Shown here: piece by piece, positions 6,019-12,838 of the stretch
Numbering within the stretch: position 1 is the stretch's first letter
Layout: each line of letters starts with the position of its first letter
DNA from: CAWUKT01 sp041565275
Lineage (GTDB): Bacteria > Bacteroidota > Bacteroidia > J057 > JADKCL01
Direction of reading: 5' to 3'
DNA: 12,838 nt
Assembly: GCA_041565275.1 (NCBI GenBank)
Contig: JBFGVE010000087.1
Span: 1 to 12,838 of the forward strand
Made by a program: the position numbers and the translations under genes
The notes under the pieces: generated by a model
What the model was told of the DNA's origin: nothing
Database searches by the model: none
Seen by the model: only the letters and a program-made list of their open reading frames with translations

Positions 6019-7545
6019 ATGTCTGAAAAAGTCCTGATCATTGATTTTGGTTCCCAATATACTCAACTGATTGCCAGAAGAGTACGCGAACAAAATGTCT
6101 ATTGTGAAATCCAGCCTTTTAACAAATCCATTGAGCTAGACGATACAATTAAAGGTGTTATACTTTCTGGCGGGCCTTCCTCTGTCTACAGTGAGGGGGC
6201 TCCGGATATAGAACTGTCCAATATTGTTGGTCAGAGACCCATTCTGGGAATTTGTTACGGCGCACAACTTATATCTTACAAGTACAATGGCAAGGTGGAA
6301 AATTCACCCAGCCGGGAATTTGGCCGTGCTAAATTGCATGTCCATGGCGAATCTTTTCTTTTCGATGGGGTTCCTCAAGGTTCCCAGGTTTGGATGAGCC
6401 ACGGAGATACTATTACACAACTTCCTACCGGATACGATTTGGTAGCGGGGACTGACTCCATTCTAACTGGAGCTTTTCAAAATCTGGAGCATCAGGTTTT
6501 TGCGCTTCAGTTCCACCCCGAAGTTACCCATTCCGAACATGGTGGAACTATTCTAAAAAATTTCTTATACAAGATTTGTGGCTTTTCAGGTGACTGGACA
6601 CCAACCCACTTTGTAGAAGAGACTATCGCCCAACTGCGCAAAAAGATTGGAGATAGCAAAGTGGTGTGCGGACTCAGTGGTGGGGTAGATTCAACCGTTG
6701 CTGCCAGCCTGCTGCACCGCGCAATTGGGAACCAACTGCACTGCTTTTTTGTAGACAATGGCCTTCTGAGAAAAAATGAGTTTGATGACGTTCTGGAAAT
6801 GTACAGGACTCTGGGGCTGAATGTAATTGGTGTTGATGCAAAAGAAGCTTTTTTAAGTGAGTTGGAAGGAGTTTCCGATCCAGAGAACAAGAGGAAGATC
6901 ATAGGACGGGTATTCATCGAGGTATTTCAGGAAAAAGCTTCAGAACTTAAGAATGTACAGTTTTTAGCCCAGGGAACCATCTATCCTGATGTAATAGAAA
7001 GTGTATCCGTGAATGGTCCGTCCGTTACTATCAAGTCCCACCACAATGTAGGTGGACTTCCTAAAACACTGAATTTGGAAGTAGTTGAGCCGCTTCGTTT
7101 CCTTTTCAAGGATGAGGTCAGAAAGGTTGGGCTGGACATGGGTCTGGGAAAAGAATTTATCAATAGGCATCCATTTCCAGGACCAGGCCTTGCTATTAGG
7201 ATTATCAGTGACATTACGCGTGACAAGATTTCTATCCTCCAAAATGTAGACCACATTTTTGTATCGAGCCTTCATGAATTTGGCTTGTATGACTCAGTCT
7301 GGCAAGCCTTTGCAGTCTTGTTACCTGTATCGACTGTTGGGGTAATGGGTGATGAGCGCACTTACGAAAACGTAGTGGCTTTACGTTCTGTTACCAGTCG
7401 GGACGGTATGACTGCCGATTGGGGTAGGCTCCCCTATGACTTCCTTTCAGAGGTCTCCAACCGGATTATCAACAATGTAAAAGGTATAAACCGAGTGGTA
7501 TACGACATTAGCTCTAAACCACCTGCCACTATAGAATGGGAATAA
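6019..7545 (+). CDS. guaA: GMP synthase (glutamine-hydrolysing)
   Basis: GuaA turns XMP into GMP with ATP and ammonia taken from glutamine, the last step of de novo guanine nucleotide synthesis in the cytoplasm. At 508 residues it is the usual fused two-domain form. The N-terminal class I amidotransferase domain shows VLIIDFGSQYTQLIARRVRE (5-24), the nucleophile Cys79 in GICYGAQLI, and the rest of the triad in FHPEVTH (His166, Glu168). The ATP pyrophosphatase domain has the P-loop SGGVDS (220-225) and FVDNGLLRKNE. The C-terminal dimerisation domain carries RHPFPGPGLAIR and ends in KPPATIEWE, the classic GuaA end. Nothing is missing. The MSEKVLIIDF start is the family start. It is the first gene of a rightward cluster; the next gene begins 2 bases after its stop, or overlaps it by 10 bases if the earlier ATG is used. 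Confidence 0.99.
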   Translation: MSEKVLIIDFGSQYTQLIARRVREQNVYCEIQPFNKSIELDDTIKGVILSGGPSSVYSEGAPDIELSNIVGQRPILGICYGAQLISYKYNGKVENSPSREFGRAKLHVHGESFLFDGVPQGSQVWMSHGDTITQLPTGYDLVAGTDSILTGAFQNLEHQVFALQFHPEVTHSEHGGTILKNFLYKICGFSGDWTPTHFVEETIAQLRKKIGDSKVVCGLSGGVDSTVAASLLHRAIGNQLHCFFVDNGLLRKNEFDDVLEMYRTLGLNVIGVDAKEAFLSELEGVSDPENKRKIIGRVFIEVFQEKASELKNVQFLAQGTIYPDVIESVSVNGPSVTIKSHHNVGGLPKTLNLEVVEPLRFLFKDEVRKVGLDMGLGKEFINRHPFPGPGLAIRIISDITRDKISILQNVDHIFVSSLHEFGLYDSVWQAFAVLLPVSTVGVMGDERTYENVVALRSVTSRDGMTADWGRLPYDFLSEVSNRIINNVKGINRVVYDISSKPPATIEWE

Positions 7546-7547
7546 AT

Positions 7548-9347
7548 ATGAAGCGACTTTCAGTTGAACTAACACTGGCCATATTGTTGTTATGTTTTGG
7601 ATGGAACCTACAGGCACAACTTCCCGGAGGAGCCGCTATAGACAACCGAGCAGAGGACTTGGTCAATCTTGGAAAGCGTTTTTTTAAAACCGGAAATTAC
7701 CTTGATGCAGCTATCACTTTTGACTTGGCTTCTCAGAGGCCTTACAATTCTGTGACTACTTATAGCATCTTCATGTCCGGACTCTCTTATTTCCAATTAG
7801 GTGAAATGGAGAAAGCAGCAGAAACCTTCAACAAACTGGAAAAAGATTTCCCCAAATCTAAATTTCAGGAGGATGCCATCTATCACCATTCTCTGGCTTT
7901 AATGGCGAGTGAGCGTGTAACGGATAGAGAAAACGGACTTGATAGGCTCTTTCTACTCATGGAAAATACGCGAGATTCCAACTTGCGTGATGCAATTGAA
8001 GATCAGCTCAGAGACCACCTTTGCAATAAATACGACCTCGAATTCCTAGATCTCCATACAAAACTCGCTTCTACTGACAATTCTTCCTGGTTTATAGAAG
8101 CTGCCTGCTATCAATTGGATCGGAATGGTAAGGGCTTCAAAGCACTGGAACGAATCAAAACCTTTGAGCAAAACAATGGAATTTTGACCAATTATCTGGC
8201 AGGACTCAAGGCTAAATATCAATTGGGGGGAATTGTGAACTCAGGTAAATTGAATGTTGCAATCTTTCTCTCCCTTAACTTACATACGCTAGACACTGCC
8301 AGAGCGATCCCTAAAAAATCTTTGTGGGCAACAGAAATGCTTGAAGGCATGAAAATTGCCTTAGATTCTATTGGGGGAAAGATGGACAAACAAATCAATG
8401 TTCTTATTTTTGATACGCGGGGAGACACTGCGCTTATCAGGAAGCAGATTGACACCCTGAACAGCTTCGACCCAGATATAATTCTCGGTGATGTTCGTTC
8501 AGCTTTAGCTCGTCCAGTTAGTGATTGGGCAGAAGAAAATAAGGTTTTACACCTTATTCCCCGGAATCCTATCATGAGCTTGGTTGCCAATAAAAAGTAC
8601 ACATTTCTTGCCCACCCTGCACTAGAGACCCATGGCACCCAGATGGCCCTTCATGCCTACTACAAAGAGAATAAACGTAACTTCCTGATCTTTAATGATC
8701 ACTCTTATGTTTCAGAGCGTTTTTCCAATGCTTTTAAAGAAGCCCTTGATAGTCTGGACGGAGTTAAAATTGAAGTAAGAGAAGTTGCCAAAAAATACGA
8801 CGACAATCGGAAGAACATTCCTTCATTTGTCAAAAGCTTAAAGTACAAGAATTTCGATGTGATCTATATTCCACTCTCTTCCGAGGAAAGCGCTGGTCTG
8901 ATCATTAGTCAGCTCAATTACCACAGAATTGATATCCCAGTGATGGGTGGTCCTGACTGGGAAGTGTTCACTGTGATCGACCCAGAACTCAAGACCAAGT
9001 ATGATTTAAAATATTCTACTTTTTACTACGACCAGAACAATCCATTGATGTTTGACAGGATGACTAACATTTGTTTAAAAAATTATTACTGCAAACCCAG
9101 TAATTATACCATCCAGGGATTTGATATCATGGCTTACTTACTGGAACTTAGCAAAACCATGAATGAAATGGTTAATTCTGGTGAATTGGTCAGACAGGCT
9201 CCCGTCTATCATGGTATCCACCAGGACTTCTACTATGGTGGAACTCAAAACAACCAACTCGTAAATATCGTACAGTTTCAGGATGGCAAAAAAGCAAAAA
9301 TCAACTGGAATACAGCGCAGCAAGGAACTCTTCCAAAAAGCGAATAA
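7548..9347 (+). CDS. Secreted TPR + type I periplasmic-binding-fold protein (LpoA-like architecture)
   Basis: I chose the ATG at 7548 (MKRLSVELTLAILLLCF) because it gives a standard signal peptide with likely cleavage near LQAQ (residues 21-24) and clears the guaA stop; an in-frame ATG at 7536 would add four residues. The mature protein has helical TPR-like repeats at about 35-105 (AEDLVNLGKRFFKTGNYLDAA; YFQLGEMEKAAETFNKL) with more helices to about 225. A Leu/Ile-receptor-type binding fold follows from about 235 to 575 (LNVAIFLSL, NVLIFDTRGD, PDIILGDVRS, NFLIFNDHSY, FDVIYIPLSS, IPVMGGPDW). There is no lipobox; Cys17 sits in LLLC. The same two-part design is found in E. coli LpoA, the outer-membrane activator of PBP1A. 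The alternative is the binding component of a transporter, but no permease genes adjoin. The 3' end overlaps hemL by 65 bases. Confidence 0.75.
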   Translation: MKRLSVELTLAILLLCFGWNLQAQLPGGAAIDNRAEDLVNLGKRFFKTGNYLDAAITFDLASQRPYNSVTTYSIFMSGLSYFQLGEMEKAAETFNKLEKDFPKSKFQEDAIYHHSLALMASERVTDRENGLDRLFLLMENTRDSNLRDAIEDQLRDHLCNKYDLEFLDLHTKLASTDNSSWFIEAACYQLDRNGKGFKALERIKTFEQNNGILTNYLAGLKAKYQLGGIVNSGKLNVAIFLSLNLHTLDTARAIPKKSLWATEMLEGMKIALDSIGGKMDKQINVLIFDTRGDTALIRKQIDTLNSFDPDIILGDVRSALARPVSDWAEENKVLHLIPRNPIMSLVANKKYTFLAHPALETHGTQMALHAYYKENKRNFLIFNDHSYVSERFSNAFKEALDSLDGVKIEVREVAKKYDDNRKNIPSFVKSLKYKNFDVIYIPLSSEESAGLIISQLNYHRIDIPVMGGPDWEVFTVIDPELKTKYDLKYSTFYYDQNNPLMFDRMTNICLKNYYCKPSNYTIQGFDIMAYLLELSKTMNEMVNSGELVRQAPVYHGIHQDFYYGGTQNNQLVNIVQFQDGKKAKINWNTAQQGTLPKSE

Positions 9348-10626
9348 ATATATCCCTGGAGGAGTCAACTCACCTGCAAGAGCTTTTCGAAGTGTAGGAG
9401 GAGACCCCCTTTTTATCAAAAGTGCAAGTGGGGCTTACTTGTACGATGAGGATGGCAACCGTTACATTGACCTGATCAATTCTTGGGGTCCTATGATCTT
9501 CGGACATGCACAGCCGGACATTATTGATGCTGCTCAATCTGCATTGGTAAATTCTTCCAGCTTTGGTGCTCCAACAGAGATTGAAATTGAGATGGCAATG
9601 TTAGTAGCAGACTTGGTTCCATCCATTGAAAAAGTGCGAATGGTCAATTCTGGTACGGAAGCTACCATGAGTGCGATCCGCCTGAGCAGAGGCTACACTG
9701 GCAAAGATAAATTTATCAAGTTTGAAGGTTGTTATCATGGACACGGAGACAGTTTTCTGATTGCTGCCGGAAGCGGTCTCGTTACACTTGGCGTTCCTGA
9801 CAGTCCGGGTGTCACCAAGGGAACCGCTACTGATACGCTGCTTGCACGGTACAACGATCTGGAACAAGTTCAGGAGCTCGTCGCTAAATATAAAGGACAG
9901 ATCGCAGCCATCATTCTGGAACCAGTGGCCGGAAACATGGGTCTGGTACTTCCAGAGAAAGGCTTTCTTGAAGGCCTACGTGCCCTCTGTGATGCGGAAG
10001 AGATTGTACTGATCTTCGATGAAGTAATGACTGGGTTCAGGCTATCTCTTGGAGGTGCACAAGAGGTTTTTGGTGTACTCCCCGACTTGACTTGCCTGGG
10101 AAAGATCGTGGGTGGTGGGCTGCCGGTTGGAGCTTATGGAGGAAAAGCTGAGATTATGGATCATGTATCACCTGCAGGACCGATCTACCAGGCGGGCACC
10201 TTGTCAGGCAATCCTGTGGCCATGCATGCGGGTGTTACCATGCTAAACTTACTCAAAAAGGATTCCAATGTTTTTACTCGTCTGAGTGAAACTACTGAAG
10301 TTCTGGCCTGTGAAATGCAAAAACTATTCGATGCTGCAGACATCCCTTTATGCATTAACCGCATTGGGTCAATGCTGACCTTCTTTATGCAAAATGGCCC
10401 AGTACGTAATTTCGACGAGTCTAAGCAGTCTGATCTTGTTCTGTTCGGGTCATTTTTCCGCGAAATGCTGGAACGTGGGGTCTACCTCCCTCCAAGCCAG
10501 TTTGAATCCCTATTCATATCCACCTGTATAGGTTCTTCAGAAATTGATCAGATCCTTGGTGCAACTACAGATGCTCTCATAAAGCTATCTCTTTCCCGTC
10601 AGGTTTCTCAGGATAGAAAACCGTGA
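9283..10626 (+). CDS. hemL: Glutamate-1-semialdehyde 2,1-aminomutase
   Basis: HemL converts glutamate-1-semialdehyde to 5-aminolevulinate, the second step of the C5 route to haem, using PLP in the cytoplasm. At 447 residues it is slightly longer than usual, with a 10-residue N-terminal extension and a short C-terminal tail. Family landmarks are RSKELFQKANKYIPGGVNSPARAF (12-35), VNSGTEATMSAIRLSRG (121-137), YHGHGD (151-156), the PLP-binding Asp246 in FDEVMTGFR, Lys274 in LGKIVGGGLPVGAYGG (the Schiff-base lysine) and QAGTLSGNP (303-311). The conserved RSKELF core lies inside the region shared with the preceding gene and no later start would keep it, so the ATG at 9283 and the 65-base overlap are probably real. 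A weak AGG touches the ATG. The gene ends 27 bases from the convergent SPOR gene. Confidence 0.97.
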   Translation: MAKKQKSTGIQRSKELFQKANKYIPGGVNSPARAFRSVGGDPLFIKSASGAYLYDEDGNRYIDLINSWGPMIFGHAQPDIIDAAQSALVNSSSFGAPTEIEIEMAMLVADLVPSIEKVRMVNSGTEATMSAIRLSRGYTGKDKFIKFEGCYHGHGDSFLIAAGSGLVTLGVPDSPGVTKGTATDTLLARYNDLEQVQELVAKYKGQIAAIILEPVAGNMGLVLPEKGFLEGLRALCDAEEIVLIFDEVMTGFRLSLGGAQEVFGVLPDLTCLGKIVGGGLPVGAYGGKAEIMDHVSPAGPIYQAGTLSGNPVAMHAGVTMLNLLKKDSNVFTRLSETTEVLACEMQKLFDAADIPLCINRIGSMLTFFMQNGPVRNFDESKQSDLVLFGSFFREMLERGVYLPPSQFESLFISTCIGSSEIDQILGATTDALIKLSLSRQVSQDRKP

Positions 10627-10653
10627 AGCAGAATTATTTACCATCCTTTCAAA

Positions 10654-11772
10654 CTACATACCTACCCAATAAATCCATGAGCGGGGATACTTATCTTTGA
10701 ACTCCACCATTTTTGCGATCACTTTCTTTTTATCCTTTGATTTGTAGCTATAAACCCTGTAATAGTTCCCTTGGGAACGCGGGCGGATAACATTCCCTCC
10801 CATTTTATTTCCCATAGACTTGGCACTCGAAGGATCTTTTGCTGAAGCAATCACCAGGTAATAAACCCCCGATTCTGGAAAAGAACCAATATTTTCAATC
10901 CTTTTAAGTGGCTCAATGGCCTCGACGTTCTTCCAGTCATCTGCATGTTTGTAATTACCATCTCCATCCACATGGTCACCGCCAGAACTTACTCCCCCGA
11001 CGGTGCTGCTATCTGTAATGTTCCCTGCTAATCCAACTCCACCTGTTCCGTATCCACCAACTGTTTCACCACTATCGATATCCTCAACATCAGATATCAA
11101 ACCCCAACTTTCCAGTTGGTCTCGTACCTGCTCTCGCATAAAAACCCCAACAGTTCCTGTCCCAAAAAACAACAGGAGGAGGATGACCCAAATCCAGGTT
11201 CTGTCTCGCTTTTCCCTAGGTGGTTCGGGCTCTCCAGGATTAACATATTCAGGCTCACCGCCATCCAATATATCAGCCTGAGTGGATGCAGCAATAGTTT
11301 TTTCTTGGTGCTCTTCCGACATTCCATCTTGCTCTAGTGGCTCATCCAGGGTAAATCCCAAAGGCAACAAGCCAAAAAAGTTCCCCAGTTGGGATTCCTG
11401 GCTTAAGTCAGCTTCAAACCCAACTTCTTTCCCTTTTTTCAGCTCTAAACTACCGACCCCAGGGAAAATAAGTTTTTTACCCGCCTTCAATTCACGAACC
11501 AACCATATCTTAACTTCAGAAATATTTGTCTGTACCTTTATTTCTGCTTTCTGACCAAAGTCATGAGATCGTGCAAGGAATCCTTCCAACTTGTCCACAA
11601 ATTGTTCGCCTTTTTCCAAGACAAACCGCTCGCCGGGAGGATAAATGGTATTGGTTTCGCGATCAATATGGGCAGGAAAATAACTGCGTCGAAAGGTACC
11701 AACCCCAGGGATGGAGAAAACTTCCAGATCCTGGAAGGCTTGCTGAATTATATTTTTAGGATCCGTCTTCAT
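10654..11772 (-). CDS. Membrane protein with tandem CCDC81-type HU domains and C-terminal SPOR domain
   Basis: A 372-residue single-pass protein. Residues 1 to about 70 and about 75-140 look like two HU-like units of the bacterial CCDC81 family. Each carries the same PGVG turn before a beta strand (FSIPGVGTFRRSYF, 19-32; LIFPGVGSLELKKG, 101-114). An acidic, proline-rich linker (about 143-189) leads to a transmembrane helix (192-212, after EKRDR). A Gly/Ser/Asp-rich periplasmic linker (about 226-275) is followed by a SPOR domain (about 302-372; SGVYYLVIASAKDPSSA, then NYYRVYSYKSKDKKK, and IYWVGM). SPOR domains bind peptidoglycan strands stripped of stem peptides, often at the division site. 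HU-type folds bind DNA or protein partners, so the protein would link a cytoplasmic partner to the cell wall. It begins 8 bases after the beta-barrel gene. The SPOR and TM calls are firm; the HU call is from pattern. Confidence 0.8.
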   Translation of the reverse strand: MKTDPKNIIQQAFQDLEVFSIPGVGTFRRSYFPAHIDRETNTIYPPGERFVLEKGEQFVDKLEGFLARSHDFGQKAEIKVQTNISEVKIWLVRELKAGKKLIFPGVGSLELKKGKEVGFEADLSQESQLGNFFGLLPLGFTLDEPLEQDGMSEEHQEKTIAASTQADILDGGEPEYVNPGEPEPPREKRDRTWIWVILLLLFFGTGTVGVFMREQVRDQLESWGLISDVEDIDSGETVGGYGTGGVGLAGNITDSSTVGGVSSGGDHVDGDGNYKHADDWKNVEAIEPLKRIENIGSFPESGVYYLVIASAKDPSSAKSMGNKMGGNVIRPRSQGNYYRVYSYKSKDKKKVIAKMVEFKDKYPRSWIYWVGM

Positions 11773-11780
11773 TCAAATCA

Positions 11781-12838
11781 TTAGAACGAAAGGGTCGCAC
11801 CTGCTTTTATGTCGAAAGGACGAACCTGATAGTTATGCCAATTATTATAAGTACTTCCCAAGAGATTATTGAGCTCCAAAAATATGGAAATCCTCTTTGA
11901 AAACCTATAATCAGCAGACAGGTTGACATCAGCTACAAATCCTTGGTCTAATGGATTGCCCAAAGAGTCAAGACTCATAGTTCTTTTTCCATACAGGTAT
12001 ATCTCAGTTGACACCCAGACTTTATCAGCAAAATTATAAGATGCGAAAATATCTATCTGCGTGCTTGCTACTCCGAAATTCGCTGCAATGTTAGAGGTTT
12101 GGAAATTCCTGAAATGACCCGTGAAACCAGCCCGGATCTTATCATCCTTATTGAAGAGCAATGTGATCTCTGATCCGGTTTCTACAAAGCTCGAATCATA
12201 AAGGAGATCAAAAAAGGCTCCCTTTTCAGGTGTAAAGAAGATTAGTTGATCCTTCACCCGCTTGGAATAGCCATTTACGCTCGCTGTAAAATACTTTGCA
12301 AAATTAGCATCCAGGCCAACGAAAAAGTGGAATTGGTTGCTCGTTGGCCGGATATCCGGCCGGCGGACCAAATACCTGTTCTGTTCAATGAGATCATACC
12401 ATCGGTTGTATTCCATTCCGCCTATCAGACCCACAGAGGCTTTTAGCTTTTTTTCCACCAATTCATAGGATGCACGGAGATGAGGATAAGCCCTGAACTG
12501 TGAGGTTGAGTCACCGTAAGAATTAACTTTTAGACCTACCTGGGCAATGAATTGGTTATTTCTATAAGTCACAGACGGAGTGAAGTCCAGAAAAAAGCGA
12601 TTCAAATTCGCAGAATCAAAATTAAACGAAGTAAAGGTTAACAGGGAACTGATATTTGCATGGTAATTATCAGCTACTTCCCAGTTCAGATCGGGAAGAA
12701 TACTCATGTGAAGTTCACGGTTCGTATAGCGGTCAAAATATCCTTCGAATTGAAGCCCGATATCATAATTGATCTTTTCAGAGTTGAAATTACTCAAAGC
12801 AGATACACCCAAATCAATCCGGGTATAAGTATTACGGA
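11781..12838 (-). CDS. Outer-membrane beta-barrel protein, probably TonB-dependent-receptor-like, C-terminal part (5' end outside window)
   Basis: The frame stays open to the last base of the window (RNTYTRIDLGVSAL before any usable start), so only about 352 C-terminal residues are seen. They are made of alternating strands with aromatic girdle residues and charged loops, for example FFLDFTPSVTYRNNQFIAQVGLKV, YFTASVNGYSKRVKDQLIFF, and KIRAGFTGHFRNF. The protein ends IKAGATLSF with a terminal Phe, the usual beta-barrel assembly signal. The last segment (FLELNNLLGSTYNNWHNYQVRPF) resembles the end of TonB-dependent receptors in this phylum. The plug domain and TonB box, which would settle this, lie outside. 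The substrate is unknown. The next gene, 8 bases downstream, is the HU/SPOR protein, so the two are probably co-transcribed. Confidence 0.7.
   Translation of the reverse strand, partial: RNTYTRIDLGVSALSNFNSEKINYDIGLQFEGYFDRYTNRELHMSILPDLNWEVADNYHANISSLLTFTSFNFDSANLNRFFLDFTPSVTYRNNQFIAQVGLKVNSYGDSTSQFRAYPHLRASYELVEKKLKASVGLIGGMEYNRWYDLIEQNRYLVRRPDIRPTSNQFHFFVGLDANFAKYFTASVNGYSKRVKDQLIFFTPEKGAFFDLLYDSSFVETGSEITLLFNKDDKIRAGFTGHFRNFQTSNIAANFGVASTQIDIFASYNFADKVWVSTEIYLYGKRTMSLDSLGNPLDQGFVADVNLSADYRFSKRISIFLELNNLLGSTYNNWHNYQVRPFDIKAGATLSF

Noticed and set aside
6964..7275. Antisense frames over guaA (also 6507-6917)
   Set aside because: They lie wholly inside the well-conserved guaA gene, show no domain pattern and have low-complexity or unlikely composition.
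7548..7620. Lipoprotein signal at Cys17 of the TPR + PBP-fold protein
   Set aside because: The residues before the Cys are Leu-Leu-Leu, not a lipobox with Ala/Gly/Ser at -1; cleavage near LQAQ by signal peptidase I fits better.
11003..11554. Overlapping plus-strand frames over the HU/SPOR gene
   Set aside because: They run opposite the Gly/Ser-rich linker and TM region of a well-supported gene, are rich in Ser/Pro and look like mirror frames of biased codons.

Overview
The window looks like a chromosomal segment of a Bacteroidota bacterium, probably of the Saprospiria/Lewinella-like group; that placement is inference from gene style, without a database search. The pointers are a secreted protein with a type IX secretion (T9SS) C-terminal sorting domain, a CCDC81-type HU + SPOR membrane protein, promoters of the Bacteroidota form (TTTG, about 20 bases, TAnnTTTG), few Shine-Dalgarno sites, and HemL supplying a C5-type haem pathway. 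No mobile element, tRNA, rRNA, CRISPR array or phage gene was seen.

Layout. (1) Positions 1-690 hold the 3' part of an acetyl-CoA hydrolase / 4-hydroxybutyrate CoA-transferase family gene. (2) Positions 691-990 are a gene-free spacer with a perfect 12-bp palindrome. (3) Positions 991-1401 encode a small stand-alone TIR-like protein of MTH538/ThsB type. (4) Positions 1437-5859 form a leftward cluster read in the order rpmB (ribosomal protein L28), a secreted aminopeptidase-P-like protein, a T9SS-sorted adhesin-like protein, and rarA. The spacings are 6 bp, 35 bp and a 1-base stop/start overlap, so it is probably one operon. (5) Positions 5860-6018 are a divergent promoter region. (6) Positions 6019-10626 form a rightward cluster: guaA, a secreted TPR + type-I periplasmic-binding-fold protein resembling E. 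coli LpoA in architecture, and hemL, which overlaps the preceding gene by 65 bases. (7) Positions 10654-12838 form a second leftward cluster: the C-terminal part of an outer-membrane beta-barrel protein (cut by the window edge), followed 8 bp later by a membrane protein with two N-terminal HU-like units and a C-terminal SPOR domain.

Most genes are ordinary housekeeping genes: GMP synthesis, glutamate-1-semialdehyde aminotransferase, ribosome, replication-fork maintenance. Four points deserve attention. The M24 'peptidase' keeps the fold pattern but has lost four of five metal ligands and the catalytic histidine, so it is probably a secreted pseudoenzyme, and it sits directly behind rpmB. A solitary TIR-like protein has no recognisable effector partner in view. 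The TPR + PBP-fold protein may be an LpoA-like envelope factor placed between two metabolic genes. The guaA promoter lies so close to the ATG that the mRNA may be leaderless. No complete new multi-gene system can be claimed from this sequence alone.
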